64,000 nucleotides of DNA from Agromyces allii (GTDB taxonomy: Bacteria > Actinomycetota > Actinomycetes > Actinomycetales > Microbacteriaceae). Shown piece after piece: positions 9,149-17,407 of this stretch (positions are counted from its first letter, which is position 1; every line of letters begins with the position of its first letter). Made by a program: the position numbers and the translations under genes. The notes below the pieces were generated by a model. That model was not told the DNA's origin. It searched no databases and saw only the letters and a program-made list of their open reading frames with translations. The stretch covers positions 1 to 64,000 of the forward strand of contig NZ_WBIN01000001.1 in assembly GCF_009749385.1 (NCBI RefSeq). The letters are read 5' to 3'.

Positions 9149-10024
9149 TCAGCCGACGAGTTTCTGCGCGAAGACGTGGGGCGTGAAGCCCGTGAGGTCG
9201 TTGATGCCCTCGCCCTGGCCGATGAGCTTGATCGGCAGGCCGGTCTTCTCCTGCACGGCGAGCACGAAGCCGCCCTTGGCGCTGCCGTCGAGCTTGGTGA
9301 GCACGAGGCCCGTGACGCCGCCGTGCTCGATGAACGCCTCGGCCTGCGCCAGCCCGTTCTGACCGGTCGTCGCGTCGAGCACCAGCAGCACCTCGCTGAT
9401 CGGCGCCTGCTTCTCGACGACGCGCCGGATCTTGCCGAGCTCGTCCATGAGCCCGCCCTTGGTGTGCAGGCGCCCGGCCGTGTCGATGATGACGATCTCG
9501 ATGCCCTCGCGCTTGGCGTGGTCGACGGTCTGGAACGCGACGGATGCCGGATCCTGGCCTTCGCGCTCGGGGCGCACGATCTCGACGCCGGCCCGGTCGG
9601 CCCACGTCGCGAGCTGGTCGACGGCCGCCGCGCGGAACGTGTCGGCCGCACCGACGACGACGCTGCGATCGAACGTGCGGAGGAACCGCGCGAACTTGCC
9701 GATGGTCGTCGTCTTGCCGACGCCGTTGACGCCGACCACGAGCACGACTGCGGGGCGCTCGGTGAGCTTCAGCGTCGGATCGTACTTCGCGAGCCGCTCC
9801 TCGACGATCTCGCGGAGCATCCGCTGGACGTCTTTCGGGTCGGTCGTGCGGTACCGCTCGACCTGGGCCTTGATCTGGTCGACGATCTCCTCGGTGACCG
9901 CCGGTCCGAAGTCGGCGCGGATGAGCGCTGCCTCGAGGTCGTCCCAGGTGTCCTCGTCGATGGTCTTCGCCGAGAAGACCCCGCGGAGGGCCGCTCCGAG
10001 CGACCACGATGCACGTTCTGCCAT
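9149..10024 (-). CDS. ftsY: signal recognition particle receptor FtsY
   Basis: FtsY (291 aa) is the membrane-associated GTPase that docks SRP at the translocon. The short N domain is followed by VVGVNGVGKTTTIGKFARFL (P-loop), DTFRAAAVDQL, DTAGRLHTKGGLMDEL, TKLDGSAKGG and the C-terminal GEGINDLTGFTPHVFAQKLVG. It lacks the long acidic A domain of E. coli FtsY, as in most Actinobacteria. A TAGGCT box 6 nt before the ATG indicates a leaderless mRNA. It lies 77 nt downstream of smc, an arrangement conserved in Actinobacteria. Confidence 0.97.
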   Translation of the reverse strand: MAERASWSLGAALRGVFSAKTIDEDTWDDLEAALIRADFGPAVTEEIVDQIKAQVERYRTTDPKDVQRMLREIVEERLAKYDPTLKLTERPAVVLVVGVNGVGKTTTIGKFARFLRTFDRSVVVGAADTFRAAAVDQLATWADRAGVEIVRPEREGQDPASVAFQTVDHAKREGIEIVIIDTAGRLHTKGGLMDELGKIRRVVEKQAPISEVLLVLDATTGQNGLAQAEAFIEHGGVTGLVLTKLDGSAKGGFVLAVQEKTGLPIKLIGQGEGINDLTGFTPHVFAQKLVG

Positions 10025-10030
10025 GGGTCA

Positions 10031-10036
10031 AGCCTA
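10031..10036 (-). promoter_or_regulatory. -10 box for leaderless ftsY
   Basis: TAGGCT is followed by exactly 6 nt and the ftsY ATG, with no Shine-Dalgarno between. Confidence 0.55.
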
Positions 10037-10101
10037 TGTGCGTGCGCGCTGCCCTCGGGGCATCGAGGATGACACGAGGCGCTCAGGGGCGACCGGCGCC
10101 C

Positions 10102-13100
10102 TCAGCTCGCCTGCGCCGCGGGCTGCTCGTCGCGCTCGCGGGGCTCCTCGCGCACGCGCTGGCCGACGACGGCCGAGACGCCGTCCTGTCGCATCGAGAC
10201 GCCGTAGAGCGCGTCGGCGATCTCCATCGTGCGCTTCTGGTGCGTGATGACGATGAGCTGGCTGTCGGCGCGCAGGTCCTCCATGGTGGTGAGCAGCCGC
10301 CCGAGGTTGGCGTCGTCGAGCGCGGCCTCGACCTCGTCCATGATGTAGAACGGGCTGGGCCTGGCCTTGAAGATCGCCATGAGCAGGGCGACGGCGGCGA
10401 GCGAACGCTCACCACCGGAGAGCAGCGAGAGCCGTTCGATCTTCTTGCCCGCCGGCCGCACGGCCACCTCGATGCCGGTCGTCAGCATGTCGTCGGGGTT
10501 CGTCAGCGAGATGCTGCCGACACCGCCGGGGAACAGCACGGGGAAGACCTTCGAGAAGGCCTCCTGCGTGTCGTCGAACGCGTCGCGGAAGATCGTCGAC
10601 ATCTTGCCGTCGATCTCCTCGATGATCGTCAGCAGGTCCTTGCGCGTGTTCGCGAGGTCGGTGAGCTGCTCGGTGAGGAACTTGTGGCGCTGCTCGAGCG
10701 CCGCGAACTCCTCGAGCGCGAGCGGGTTCACGCGACCGAGCTGCGAGAGCTTGCGCTCGGCCGCGGTGTAGCGGCGCTGCTGCTCCTCGCGCCGGTACAG
10801 GCGCGGCTCGGCGTCGGGGTCGTCGGGGTCGTCGGCCGGGATCGGCACGTCGGGGCCGTACTCGGCGACGAGCACCGACTCGTCGAGTCCGAGCTCGGAC
10901 TCGGCCCGCTCGACGAGGCTGCCGACCTGCAGCTTCTTCTCGTAGATGCGCAGCTCGAGGCCGTGCACGTCTTCGGTGACGGCGTGCAGTCGCTCACGCG
11001 CGCTGGACTCGTCGCGCCGGAGCGCCTGGAGCTCCTCGTTGCGCGCCGAGCGCTCGGCCTCTGCGCGTCCGAGCGCGAGCCCGGCCTCCCCGACGGACAC
11101 GTCGACCGAGGCGAGCGCGGCCGGGAGCGCCGCGGCGACGCGCGTGGCCGCCTCGAGCTGCGATCGGCGCACGACTGCGCGCCTCGCAGCCTCGGCCGCG
11201 GCGTGGCGTTCGGCGTCGTGCTGGGCCTGCATCGCGCGGATGCGGGCCTCCTCGGCGCGCACGCGTTCGCGGGCGGTCTCGAGCCGCAGCTTCGCCTCGA
11301 CCTCGGCCTCCCGGGTGCGTTCCAGGTGAGCGGATGCCGCGTCGCGGGCACTCGGGTCGAGCACGGGTCGCGGCACGGCACGAGCCTCGTCGAGCGCACC
11401 CTTCGCGGCCGCGGACGCCGCCTCGGCGACGGCGACGCGTTCCTCGGCGTTCGCGGATGCCGCCTGCAGGCGCTCGGACTCGGCCTCGACGGCCTCGGCC
11501 TGCACGCGTGCGCGGTTCAACCGCTCGGTGCGCTGCGCGAGCTGCGCGTCGAACTCGCGGAGGGCGGTCAGCGCGACCTTCGCCGCCTCCTTCGCCCGGG
11601 CGTGCAGCTCGCGCTGCTCGCCCAGCTCGGCCCGGCGCCGTTCGATCTCGCTGCGCACCTCGTCGAGTCGCGCGGCCGCACGGTCGCGCTCGGCGAGCAG
11701 CTCGATGCGGCTCTGCTTGCGCCCGGTGCCGCCGCGCATGATGAAGCGGCCGACGACCGTGCCGTCGCGCGTGATGACGGTCGCCGGCACCGCGCGGGCC
11801 GCGAGTTCGGGCTCGACCGCGCGCACGGCGTCGAGGTCGTCGGCGATGAGCACCTCCGCGAGCAGGCCGAGCACGCCGGCCGGCGCGGTCACGACGTCGG
11901 CCGCGGCCACGAGCCCCTGCGGCAGGTCGCCTGCGGTACCCGTGGCGGAGCCCGACGGCTCCGCGAGCACGAGCGCCACGCGACCGAGGTCGCCCTGCTC
12001 GGCGTGCGCGAGGGCGCGGTGCGCCGCGCCGAGGTCGTCGACGAGCACGGCGTCGCTCAACGAGCCGAGCGCGGCCGAGATCGCCGCCTCGAAGCCCGGC
12101 GAGACCTGGAGCGACTCGGCGAGCAGGCCCCGGACACCCGCGAGCTCGGCACCCGCCAGCGCCGCGGATCCGTCGCGCTGGTCGAGGGCGAGCGAGAGGG
12201 CCTGCGTGCGTGCGGCCAGCGCCCCGTGTTCGCGTTCGCGCTCGTGCAGCTCTTCGCGGAGCCGCTCGATCTCGCCCTCGGCCTCGAAGACCGCGGACTG
12301 CGCGAGCTCGTAGGCCTCGTCGAGATCGGTCTCGGCGGACTGCTCGATGTCGGCCTCCGCCTGGGCCTCGACGAGTGCGACGGCCGCCCGCTCGCGTCGT
12401 TCGGCCGAAGCCTCGAGCGCGTTCGCGTGGCGCAGCACCTCGCCGCGAACGGCCGCGAGCTTGGACGCCTCGGAGTCGGCCTGCCCCGACAGCTTCGAGA
12501 TGGCGAGGTCGTAGGCCTGCACCTCGGCACTGCGCTTCGCGATCTCGGCATCGACGGCGTCGAGCTCCGAGCGGGCGTCGTGCGTGGCATGCTGCGCCTC
12601 GTCGAGTGCCGAGGCCGCGACATCGATGCTCTCGCGGATCTCGTCGAGCTCGGCCAGCGCATCGTCGATCATCGAACGCGTGACGGTGGGCGCGGCATCC
12701 GAGGCGTCGTCGGAGACGGAGAGCAGGGCGATGCGCTGGTTCGCGAGCGAGTCGAGCGAACGGAGCGCCGTGCGGGCCTGCTCGAGTGCGAAGTTCGTGG
12801 CACGCGCCGTGTCGACGTCGTCGCCGAGATGCGACTGCTCGAGCGCCGCGACGCGAGCCTGGCGCTGCTCGAGCTGGTCCTGGAGCACGAGCCGTTCGGC
12901 GTGCCGCTGCTGCTCGGTGCGGCCGTGGTCCTCGAGCGCACGGCGGAGGCCGATGACGTCGTCGGCGAGCAGTCGCGCACGCGCGTCGCGCACGACGGCG
13001 GCGATGCTCGCCGCTTCACGGGCCACCTCGGCCTGCCGGCCCAACGGCTTCAGCTGGCGGCGGATCTCGCCCGCGAGATCGGAGAGGCGCGTGAGGTTTG

Positions 13101-13656
13101 CCTGCATGGCGTCGAGCTTGCGGATCGTCTTCTCTTTGCGACGACGGTGCTTCAGGATGCCGGCGGCCTCCTCGATGAAGCCGCGCCGATCTTCGGGGGT
13201 GGCCCGCAGCACCGCGTCGAGCTGCCCCTGTCCGACGATGACGTGCATCTCGCGGCCGAGCCCCGAGTCGGAGAGCAGCTCCTGCACGTCGAGCAGGCGG
13301 CAGGTGTCGCCGTTGATGGCGTACTCGCTCGACCCGTTGCGGAACAGCGTGCGCGAGATCGAGACCTCGCTGTACTCGATCGGCAGGGCGCCGTCGGAGT
13401 TGTCGATCGTGAGGCTCACCTCGGCGCGGCCGAGCGGCCCGCGGGTGGACGTGCCGGCGAAGATGACGTCCTCCATCTTGCCGCCGCGGAGCGTCTTCGC
13501 CCCCTGCTCGCCCATGACCCAGGCGAGCGCATCGACGACGTTGGACTTGCCGGAGCCGTTCGGACCGACGATGCAGGTCACGCCCTGTTCGAAGGCGAAC
13601 GTCGTCGGCTGTGCGAAGGACTTGAAGCCCTTCAGCGTCAGGCTCTTGAGGTACAC
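10102..13656 (-). CDS. smc: chromosome segregation ATPase SMC
   Basis: SMC (1184 aa) forms the condensin ring with ScpA and ScpB. Walker A is GPNGSGKS at residues 31-38. Two long Glu/Ala/Arg-rich coiled-coil arms flank a hinge (around GVRGLLAESLQVSPGFEAAISAALG), and the C-terminal head has LSGGERSLAAVALLMAIF and the Walker B FYIMDEVEAALDDANLGRL. The start is GTG at 13654-13656 with GGAAGG upstream; the longer open frame upstream is Arg-rich noise. Length is normal. A TACGCT box (13692-13697) may be its -10. Confidence 0.97.
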   Translation of the reverse strand: MYLKSLTLKGFKSFAQPTTFAFEQGVTCIVGPNGSGKSNVVDALAWVMGEQGAKTLRGGKMEDVIFAGTSTRGPLGRAEVSLTIDNSDGALPIEYSEVSISRTLFRNGSSEYAINGDTCRLLDVQELLSDSGLGREMHVIVGQGQLDAVLRATPEDRRGFIEEAAGILKHRRRKEKTIRKLDAMQANLTRLSDLAGEIRRQLKPLGRQAEVAREAASIAAVVRDARARLLADDVIGLRRALEDHGRTEQQRHAERLVLQDQLEQRQARVAALEQSHLGDDVDTARATNFALEQARTALRSLDSLANQRIALLSVSDDASDAAPTVTRSMIDDALAELDEIRESIDVAASALDEAQHATHDARSELDAVDAEIAKRSAEVQAYDLAISKLSGQADSEASKLAAVRGEVLRHANALEASAERRERAAVALVEAQAEADIEQSAETDLDEAYELAQSAVFEAEGEIERLREELHEREREHGALAARTQALSLALDQRDGSAALAGAELAGVRGLLAESLQVSPGFEAAISAALGSLSDAVLVDDLGAAHRALAHAEQGDLGRVALVLAEPSGSATGTAGDLPQGLVAAADVVTAPAGVLGLLAEVLIADDLDAVRAVEPELAARAVPATVITRDGTVVGRFIMRGGTGRKQSRIELLAERDRAAARLDEVRSEIERRRAELGEQRELHARAKEAAKVALTALREFDAQLAQRTERLNRARVQAEAVEAESERLQAASANAEERVAVAEAASAAAKGALDEARAVPRPVLDPSARDAASAHLERTREAEVEAKLRLETARERVRAEEARIRAMQAQHDAERHAAAEAARRAVVRRSQLEAATRVAAALPAALASVDVSVGEAGLALGRAEAERSARNEELQALRRDESSARERLHAVTEDVHGLELRIYEKKLQVGSLVERAESELGLDESVLVAEYGPDVPIPADDPDDPDAEPRLYRREEQQRRYTAAERKLSQLGRVNPLALEEFAALEQRHKFLTEQLTDLANTRKDLLTIIEEIDGKMSTIFRDAFDDTQEAFSKVFPVLFPGGVGSISLTNPDDMLTTGIEVAVRPAGKKIERLSLLSGGERSLAAVALLMAIFKARPSPFYIMDEVEAALDDANLGRLLTTMEDLRADSQLIVITHQKRTMEIADALYGVSMRQDGVSAVVGQRVREEPRERDEQPAAQAS

Positions 13657-13808
13657 GTCCCACCCTTCCGGCTCGCGAGCGCGCTGCGACGAGCGTAGTC
13701 GAGTGCAGCGCCGGGGCCCGCACTCCCCGCCGCACAGCGGCAGATCGGGACATCCGGATGTCGCGCGCGACGTCGCTCGCGCCACCCGACTGCCGATTGC
13801 CGGGGCCC

Positions 13809-13837
13809 TTGCCGCCCCCGGCGGCGCCGGATATCCT
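13809..13837 (+). promoter_or_regulatory. promoter of the GNAT gene
   Basis: TTGCCG (13809-13814) and TATCCT (13832-13837) are 17 bp apart, a good sigma-A-type pair. It lies about 46 nt before the GTG start at 13884. Confidence 0.55.
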
Positions 13838-13883
13838 GTTCGGCTGCCCGGACCCGGGCACGGCCGACGACGAGGAGGATGCC

Positions 13884-15014
13884 GTGACGTTCGAGATCCG
13901 GCCGGTCCCGGTGCCCGAGGCCATCGGCACCCCGGAAGCCCGCGAGTTCGAGGCGATGGCCGAGGTCGGCGCCCTCGTCGAGGAATCCGTCTGGGGTCAC
14001 CGCAAGTTCGCGTGGAACCCGTCGGAGCTGCTCCCGCGGTTCCGCGACGAGCAGTACCAGCCGCTGCGCGCGTTCGCCGCGTGGCGGGGCGACCGCTGCA
14101 TCGGCCGGGTGGAGTGCACGTGGGAGCGATCCGAGGGCGCCGAGACGCTCGACCTCGTGCTCGGCGTGCTGCCCGAGGCACGACGGCAGGGCGTCGGCAC
14201 GGCACTGCTCGCGGCAGCCCGGGGCGTCGCGATCGAGTTGGGTCGCGACATCCTGACGGCGATGTCCGACGTCGCCGCAGCGGCACTCGAGGCGCCCGGC
14301 GACCGGCTCGAGGCACGCGACGGCAGCGGTTCGATCCCGGCGAGCGATCCGGGTGCGGCGTTCGCGGTGAGCCACGGCTTCCGCCTGGCGCAGCTCGAGC
14401 GCGTGAGCGGCCAGCCCGTCGGCGGTCGGGACGCGGAGTTCGCCAGGGCCTTCGCCGAGCTCGAGGCCGGTGCGAGCGGGTATCGGATCCTCACCTGGGT
14501 CGATCACGCGCCCGACCACCTCGTCGACAGCCTCGCCATCGCGCAGCAGGCCATGTCGACCGATCCGCCGGTCGGCGAGAGCACGTACGACGTCGAGATC
14601 TGGGATGCCGCGCGGGTCCGTGCCACGGAGGCGCAGGCGATCGAGAGCGGGCGGACCTCCCTCTTCGCGGCCGCCGTCGACGCATCGGACACCGTCGCCG
14701 GATTCACCGAGCTCTCACTGCCGGAGGGCTCCGCCTCCGCCTTCCAGTGGAGCACCATCGTGCTCGAGGCGCACCGCGGCCACCGACTGGGCATGCGCCT
14801 GAAGCTCGCGAACCTCGTGCAGTTGCATCGGGTCGCCCCCGAGCGCACCGATGTCTACACGTGGAACGCCGACGAGAACGAGCACATGCTCGCCGTCAAC
14901 GTCGCCCTCGGCTACACCGTGCGCGGGCTCAGCGCCCTGTGGCAGCTCGACCCGGCTCCCGCCGACCGCGCAGACGCTGGCACCGCGGGCACCGGTGCGA
15001 CGACCGGTTCATGA
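13884..15014 (+). CDS. tandem GNAT acetyltransferase-like protein
   Basis: The 376-aa protein has two GNAT folds. The first carries LVLGVLPEARRQGVGTALLAAA (acetyl-CoA loop, R-x-x-G-x-G/A) near residue 100; the second has TIVLEAHRGHRLGMRLKLANL near residue 300 and ends in the NEHMLAVNVALGY strand. This architecture matches two-domain actinobacterial GNAT proteins of unknown substrate; mycothiol synthase (MshD) is the known precedent, but the sequence does not clearly match it. Start is GTG 13884 with GAGGAGG five bases upstream. Its last 86 bp overlap mutM on the other strand. Confidence 0.8.
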   Translation: MTFEIRPVPVPEAIGTPEAREFEAMAEVGALVEESVWGHRKFAWNPSELLPRFRDEQYQPLRAFAAWRGDRCIGRVECTWERSEGAETLDLVLGVLPEARRQGVGTALLAAARGVAIELGRDILTAMSDVAAAALEAPGDRLEARDGSGSIPASDPGAAFAVSHGFRLAQLERVSGQPVGGRDAEFARAFAELEAGASGYRILTWVDHAPDHLVDSLAIAQQAMSTDPPVGESTYDVEIWDAARVRATEAQAIESGRTSLFAAAVDASDTVAGFTELSLPEGSASAFQWSTIVLEAHRGHRLGMRLKLANLVQLHRVAPERTDVYTWNADENEHMLAVNVALGYTVRGLSALWQLDPAPADRADAGTAGTGATTGS

Positions 15015-15873
15015 ACGCCTCGCGCACCATTGGCGTGCCGCACCGCGGACACGGCAGGCCCTCGCGCCCGTAGGCGTTCAGCGAGTGCGCGAAGTACCCC
15101 GACGCGCCGTTGACGTTGACGTACTGCGCGTCGAAGCTCGTGCCGCCCTCGTCGAGCGCCTTGCCGAGCACGTCGCGCACCGCCTGCAGCAGCTCGCGTG
15201 CGCGCCGCCTCGAGATCGTCGACGCGGGCTGCTCGCCGTGCAGGCGCACGGCCCAGAGCGATTCGTCGGCGTAGATGTTGCCGACCCCGCTCACGAGACC
15301 CTGATCGAGGAGCACGCGCTTGACGCCCGACGCGCGCCGCGACATCCGGTCGAGGAAGAGCGCATCGTCGAATGCGGGATCGAGCGGATCGCGGGCGATG
15401 TGCGCGACCTGCGTCGGCACGCTCGCCGCCCACTCCCCCGTGACGTCGCCGCTGAAGCCCGCCGCGGCTCCGTCGGGAGTCGGCACCATGCGGTCGACGG
15501 CCAGCGAACCGAACGTGCGCTGGTCGACGAAGTCCACGCGGAGCTCGCCGTGCTCGGGATGCTCGAGGTGGATGCGCACACGCGCATGGCGATCGTCGCC
15601 CGGATGCTCGGGCGAACGCAGCAGCATCTGACCGCTCATGCCGAGGTGCCCGACGACGGCGCGATCGTCGCCGATCGGCAGCCACAGGAACTTGCCGCGA
15701 CGAACCGCCGCGGCGATGGTCGCGCCCGTCGTGAGCGCCTCGAAGTCGCCGGATGCCGCGTCGTGCCGCGTGAGCGCACGTGCATCGAGCACATCGACGG
15801 CCGCGATGCGGGCGCCGGTCACGGCCGGAGCCAGACCGGCTCTGACGACCTCGACCTCGGGGAGCTCGGGCAC
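14929..15873 (-). CDS. mutM: formamidopyrimidine-DNA glycosylase MutM (Fpg)
   Basis: Fpg (314 aa) excises 8-oxoguanine and formamidopyrimidines and cleaves the abasic site. After the GTG start comes PELPEVEVV, whose Pro2 is the catalytic nucleophile and Glu3 the general acid. GHLGMSGQ, the H2TH region QGLVSGVGNIYADE, and the C-terminal zinc finger (CPRCG...HRCPRCQR) are all present. About 18 extra residues follow the finger and lie in the region overlapping the convergent GNAT gene. It begins one base after the rnc stop, so coupling is likely. Confidence 0.97.
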   Translation of the reverse strand: MPELPEVEVVRAGLAPAVTGARIAAVDVLDARALTRHDAASGDFEALTTGATIAAAVRRGKFLWLPIGDDRAVVGHLGMSGQMLLRSPEHPGDDRHARVRIHLEHPEHGELRVDFVDQRTFGSLAVDRMVPTPDGAAAGFSGDVTGEWAASVPTQVAHIARDPLDPAFDDALFLDRMSRRASGVKRVLLDQGLVSGVGNIYADESLWAVRLHGEQPASTISRRRARELLQAVRDVLGKALDEGGTSFDAQYVNVNGASGYFAHSLNAYGREGLPCPRCGTPMVREAFMNRSSHRCPRCQRLRGRREPGRAATGR

Positions 15874-15874
15874 G

Positions 15875-16585
15875 TCAGGATGCCGTGAGCGTGGTCCAGG
15901 CCTCGAGCGCCGCGGCCATCTCGGCCTGCTTCTTGCTCGATCCCTCGCCCGACGCCTCGACCAGCGTGCCGACGACGACCGTCGCCACGAAGTGCTTGTT
16001 GTGGTCTGGGCCGCTCTCGGTGAGCGTGTAGACGGGCGGCGGAGCGCCGCGCTTCGCGGCGATCTCCTGCAGGCTCGTCTTGGGGTCCATCGAGGCGCCG
16101 AACCGACCGGGGTCGCTCATGAGCGGCGTGATCAGGCTCAGCACGAACGGAGTCGCGACCTCGCCGCCCCGATCGAGGTAGACCGCGCCGATGATCGCCT
16201 CGACGGTGTCGGCGAGGATCGACGGCTTGTCTGCGCCACCGGTGAGCGTCTCACCGCGGCCGAGCCGGATGTAGCGCCCGAGCCCGAGTGAACGGGCGAC
16301 CTCGGCCAACGCCGCGCTCGACACGAGGCTCGCACGCCGTTTGGCGAGCTCGCCCTCGTCGAGGTCGGGGTTGTCGAGGAACAGTCGTACCGTGACCGCC
16401 TGACCGAGGATCGAATCCCCGAGGAACTCGAGTCGTTCGTTGGTCGGAATGGCGCCGTTCTCGTACGCGAACGACCGGTGCGTGAGCGCCAGGAGCAGGA
16501 GTTCGGGATCGATCTCGATCTGCAGCAATTGCTGCAGCTCAACGAGATTCGGCTCCGCGAGCCCTGTGCGCTCCGTGCGCGTCAC
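15875..16585 (-). CDS. rnc: ribonuclease III
   Basis: RNase III (236 aa) cleaves double-stranded RNA in rRNA maturation and mRNA turnover. The signature NERLEFLGDSILG, the second acidic cluster ADTVEAIIGAVYLD, and a C-terminal dsRNA-binding domain (DPKTSLQEIAAKRG ... SSKKQAEMAAALEAW) are intact. Start is GTG at 16583-16585 without a clear Shine-Dalgarno. It belongs to the DUF177-rpmF-rnc-mutM string found in most Actinobacteria. Confidence 0.96.
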   Translation of the reverse strand: MTRTERTGLAEPNLVELQQLLQIEIDPELLLLALTHRSFAYENGAIPTNERLEFLGDSILGQAVTVRLFLDNPDLDEGELAKRRASLVSSAALAEVARSLGLGRYIRLGRGETLTGGADKPSILADTVEAIIGAVYLDRGGEVATPFVLSLITPLMSDPGRFGASMDPKTSLQEIAAKRGAPPPVYTLTESGPDHNKHFVATVVVGTLVEASGEGSSKKQAEMAAALEAWTTLTAS

Positions 16586-16616
16586 GACCGGTCGTTGCTG
16601 CTGCGAGGGGCGTCGA

Positions 16617-16820
16617 CTAGACGTCGGCGACCTTACGGCCCTTGTACTCGAGGAACAGCGGGGTGCCCGCCGAGTCCTCGACGACCTTCGCGCGGTGCGG
16701 CAGGCTGTACGTGACCTTGCCGTTCTCGACGGTCTTCACCAGCGTGGGGGCCTCAGCCTTCCACTGCGAACGACGCGCGTGGGTGTTTGCTCGCGACTTC
16801 TTCCGCTTCGGAACAGCCAT
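16617..16820 (-). CDS. rpmF: 50S ribosomal protein L32
   Basis: L32 (67 aa) begins [22 protein letters not shown], the family hallmark. The four-cysteine zinc ribbon present in many L32 proteins is absent: there is no cysteine at all, so this is the zinc-free (C-minus) form. It starts 9 nt after the DUF177 stop and precedes rnc. Confidence 0.96.
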   Translation of the reverse strand: MAVPKRKKSRANTHARRSQWKAEAPTLVKTVENGKVTYSLPHRAKVVEDSAGTPLFLEYKGRKVADV

Positions 16821-16829
16821 GACACTCTC

Positions 16830-17393
16830 TCAATCTCTCTTCGGGTCGGCGTCGGATGCGACATCCGTGCCCTGGTCTTCGGAAGCTTGCAGCCCTGCGA
16901 GCGCGGCCCATCGCGGGTCGTGCTCGGTTGGGGTGACGAGTTCAGGATGATCAGCCAGTCGCAGCCCGGTCTCTGGGTCGAGACCAGGGCAGTCCGGCCG
17001 GCAGACCGGCTGGAACGGCAGTGACAACACCACCGCATCTCGGATGAGCGGTTCAAGATCCACGTGGTCGTCTTGAACCTCAAACTCGAAAGCTTCTCCA
17101 GAATGATACGCGAAAAGCTCCTGGAACTCGACTTCGACAGGCAGCGACATGTCGATCAGGCATCGACCGCACTCGCCTTCGGCCACCGCATCGACGCTCG
17201 CCGACACGAGGATGCCCTCGTGGACGGACTCCAACCGGACGTCGAGATCGAGCTCCGACCCCTCGCGAACGGCCACGAGACCCTCACCGAGGGGTTCGCG
17301 AACCGGCACCTGGAGTCGATGCTCGCGCATCTCGCCCGGACGGTTGAGGAGGTCGCGCACGTTCATGCGGAACGGCGAATACTGAATGGCCAC
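16830..17393 (-). CDS. DUF177 (YceD-like) protein
   Basis: The 187-aa protein matches the YceD/DUF177 family, encoded next to rpmF in most bacteria and linked to 23S rRNA accumulation. Four cysteines in GECGRC and PVCRPDCPGLDPETG form the conserved zinc-type pattern, and LEPLIRDAVVLSLPFQP is the family core. I choose GTG at 17391-17393 because a TAGAAT box lies 8 nt upstream with no Shine-Dalgarno, fitting a leaderless start; an ATG nine codons later is the alternative. Confidence 0.88.
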   Translation of the reverse strand: MAIQYSPFRMNVRDLLNRPGEMREHRLQVPVREPLGEGLVAVREGSELDLDVRLESVHEGILVSASVDAVAEGECGRCLIDMSLPVEVEFQELFAYHSGEAFEFEVQDDHVDLEPLIRDAVVLSLPFQPVCRPDCPGLDPETGLRLADHPELVTPTEHDPRWAALAGLQASEDQGTDVASDADPKRD

Positions 17394-17401
17394 GAAGGAT
17401 G

Positions 17402-17407
17402 ATTCTA
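17402..17407 (-). promoter_or_regulatory. -10 box containing the preceding stop codon
   Basis: TAGAAT on the minus strand sits 8 nt before the DUF177 GTG. Its first three bases (17405-17407) are the TAG stop of the transglutaminase gene upstream. Confidence 0.55.

Noticed and set aside
10009-13698. 1229-codon open frame on the plus strand
   Set aside because: It lies opposite smc, whose motifs are unmistakable; the frame is a codon-bias shadow.
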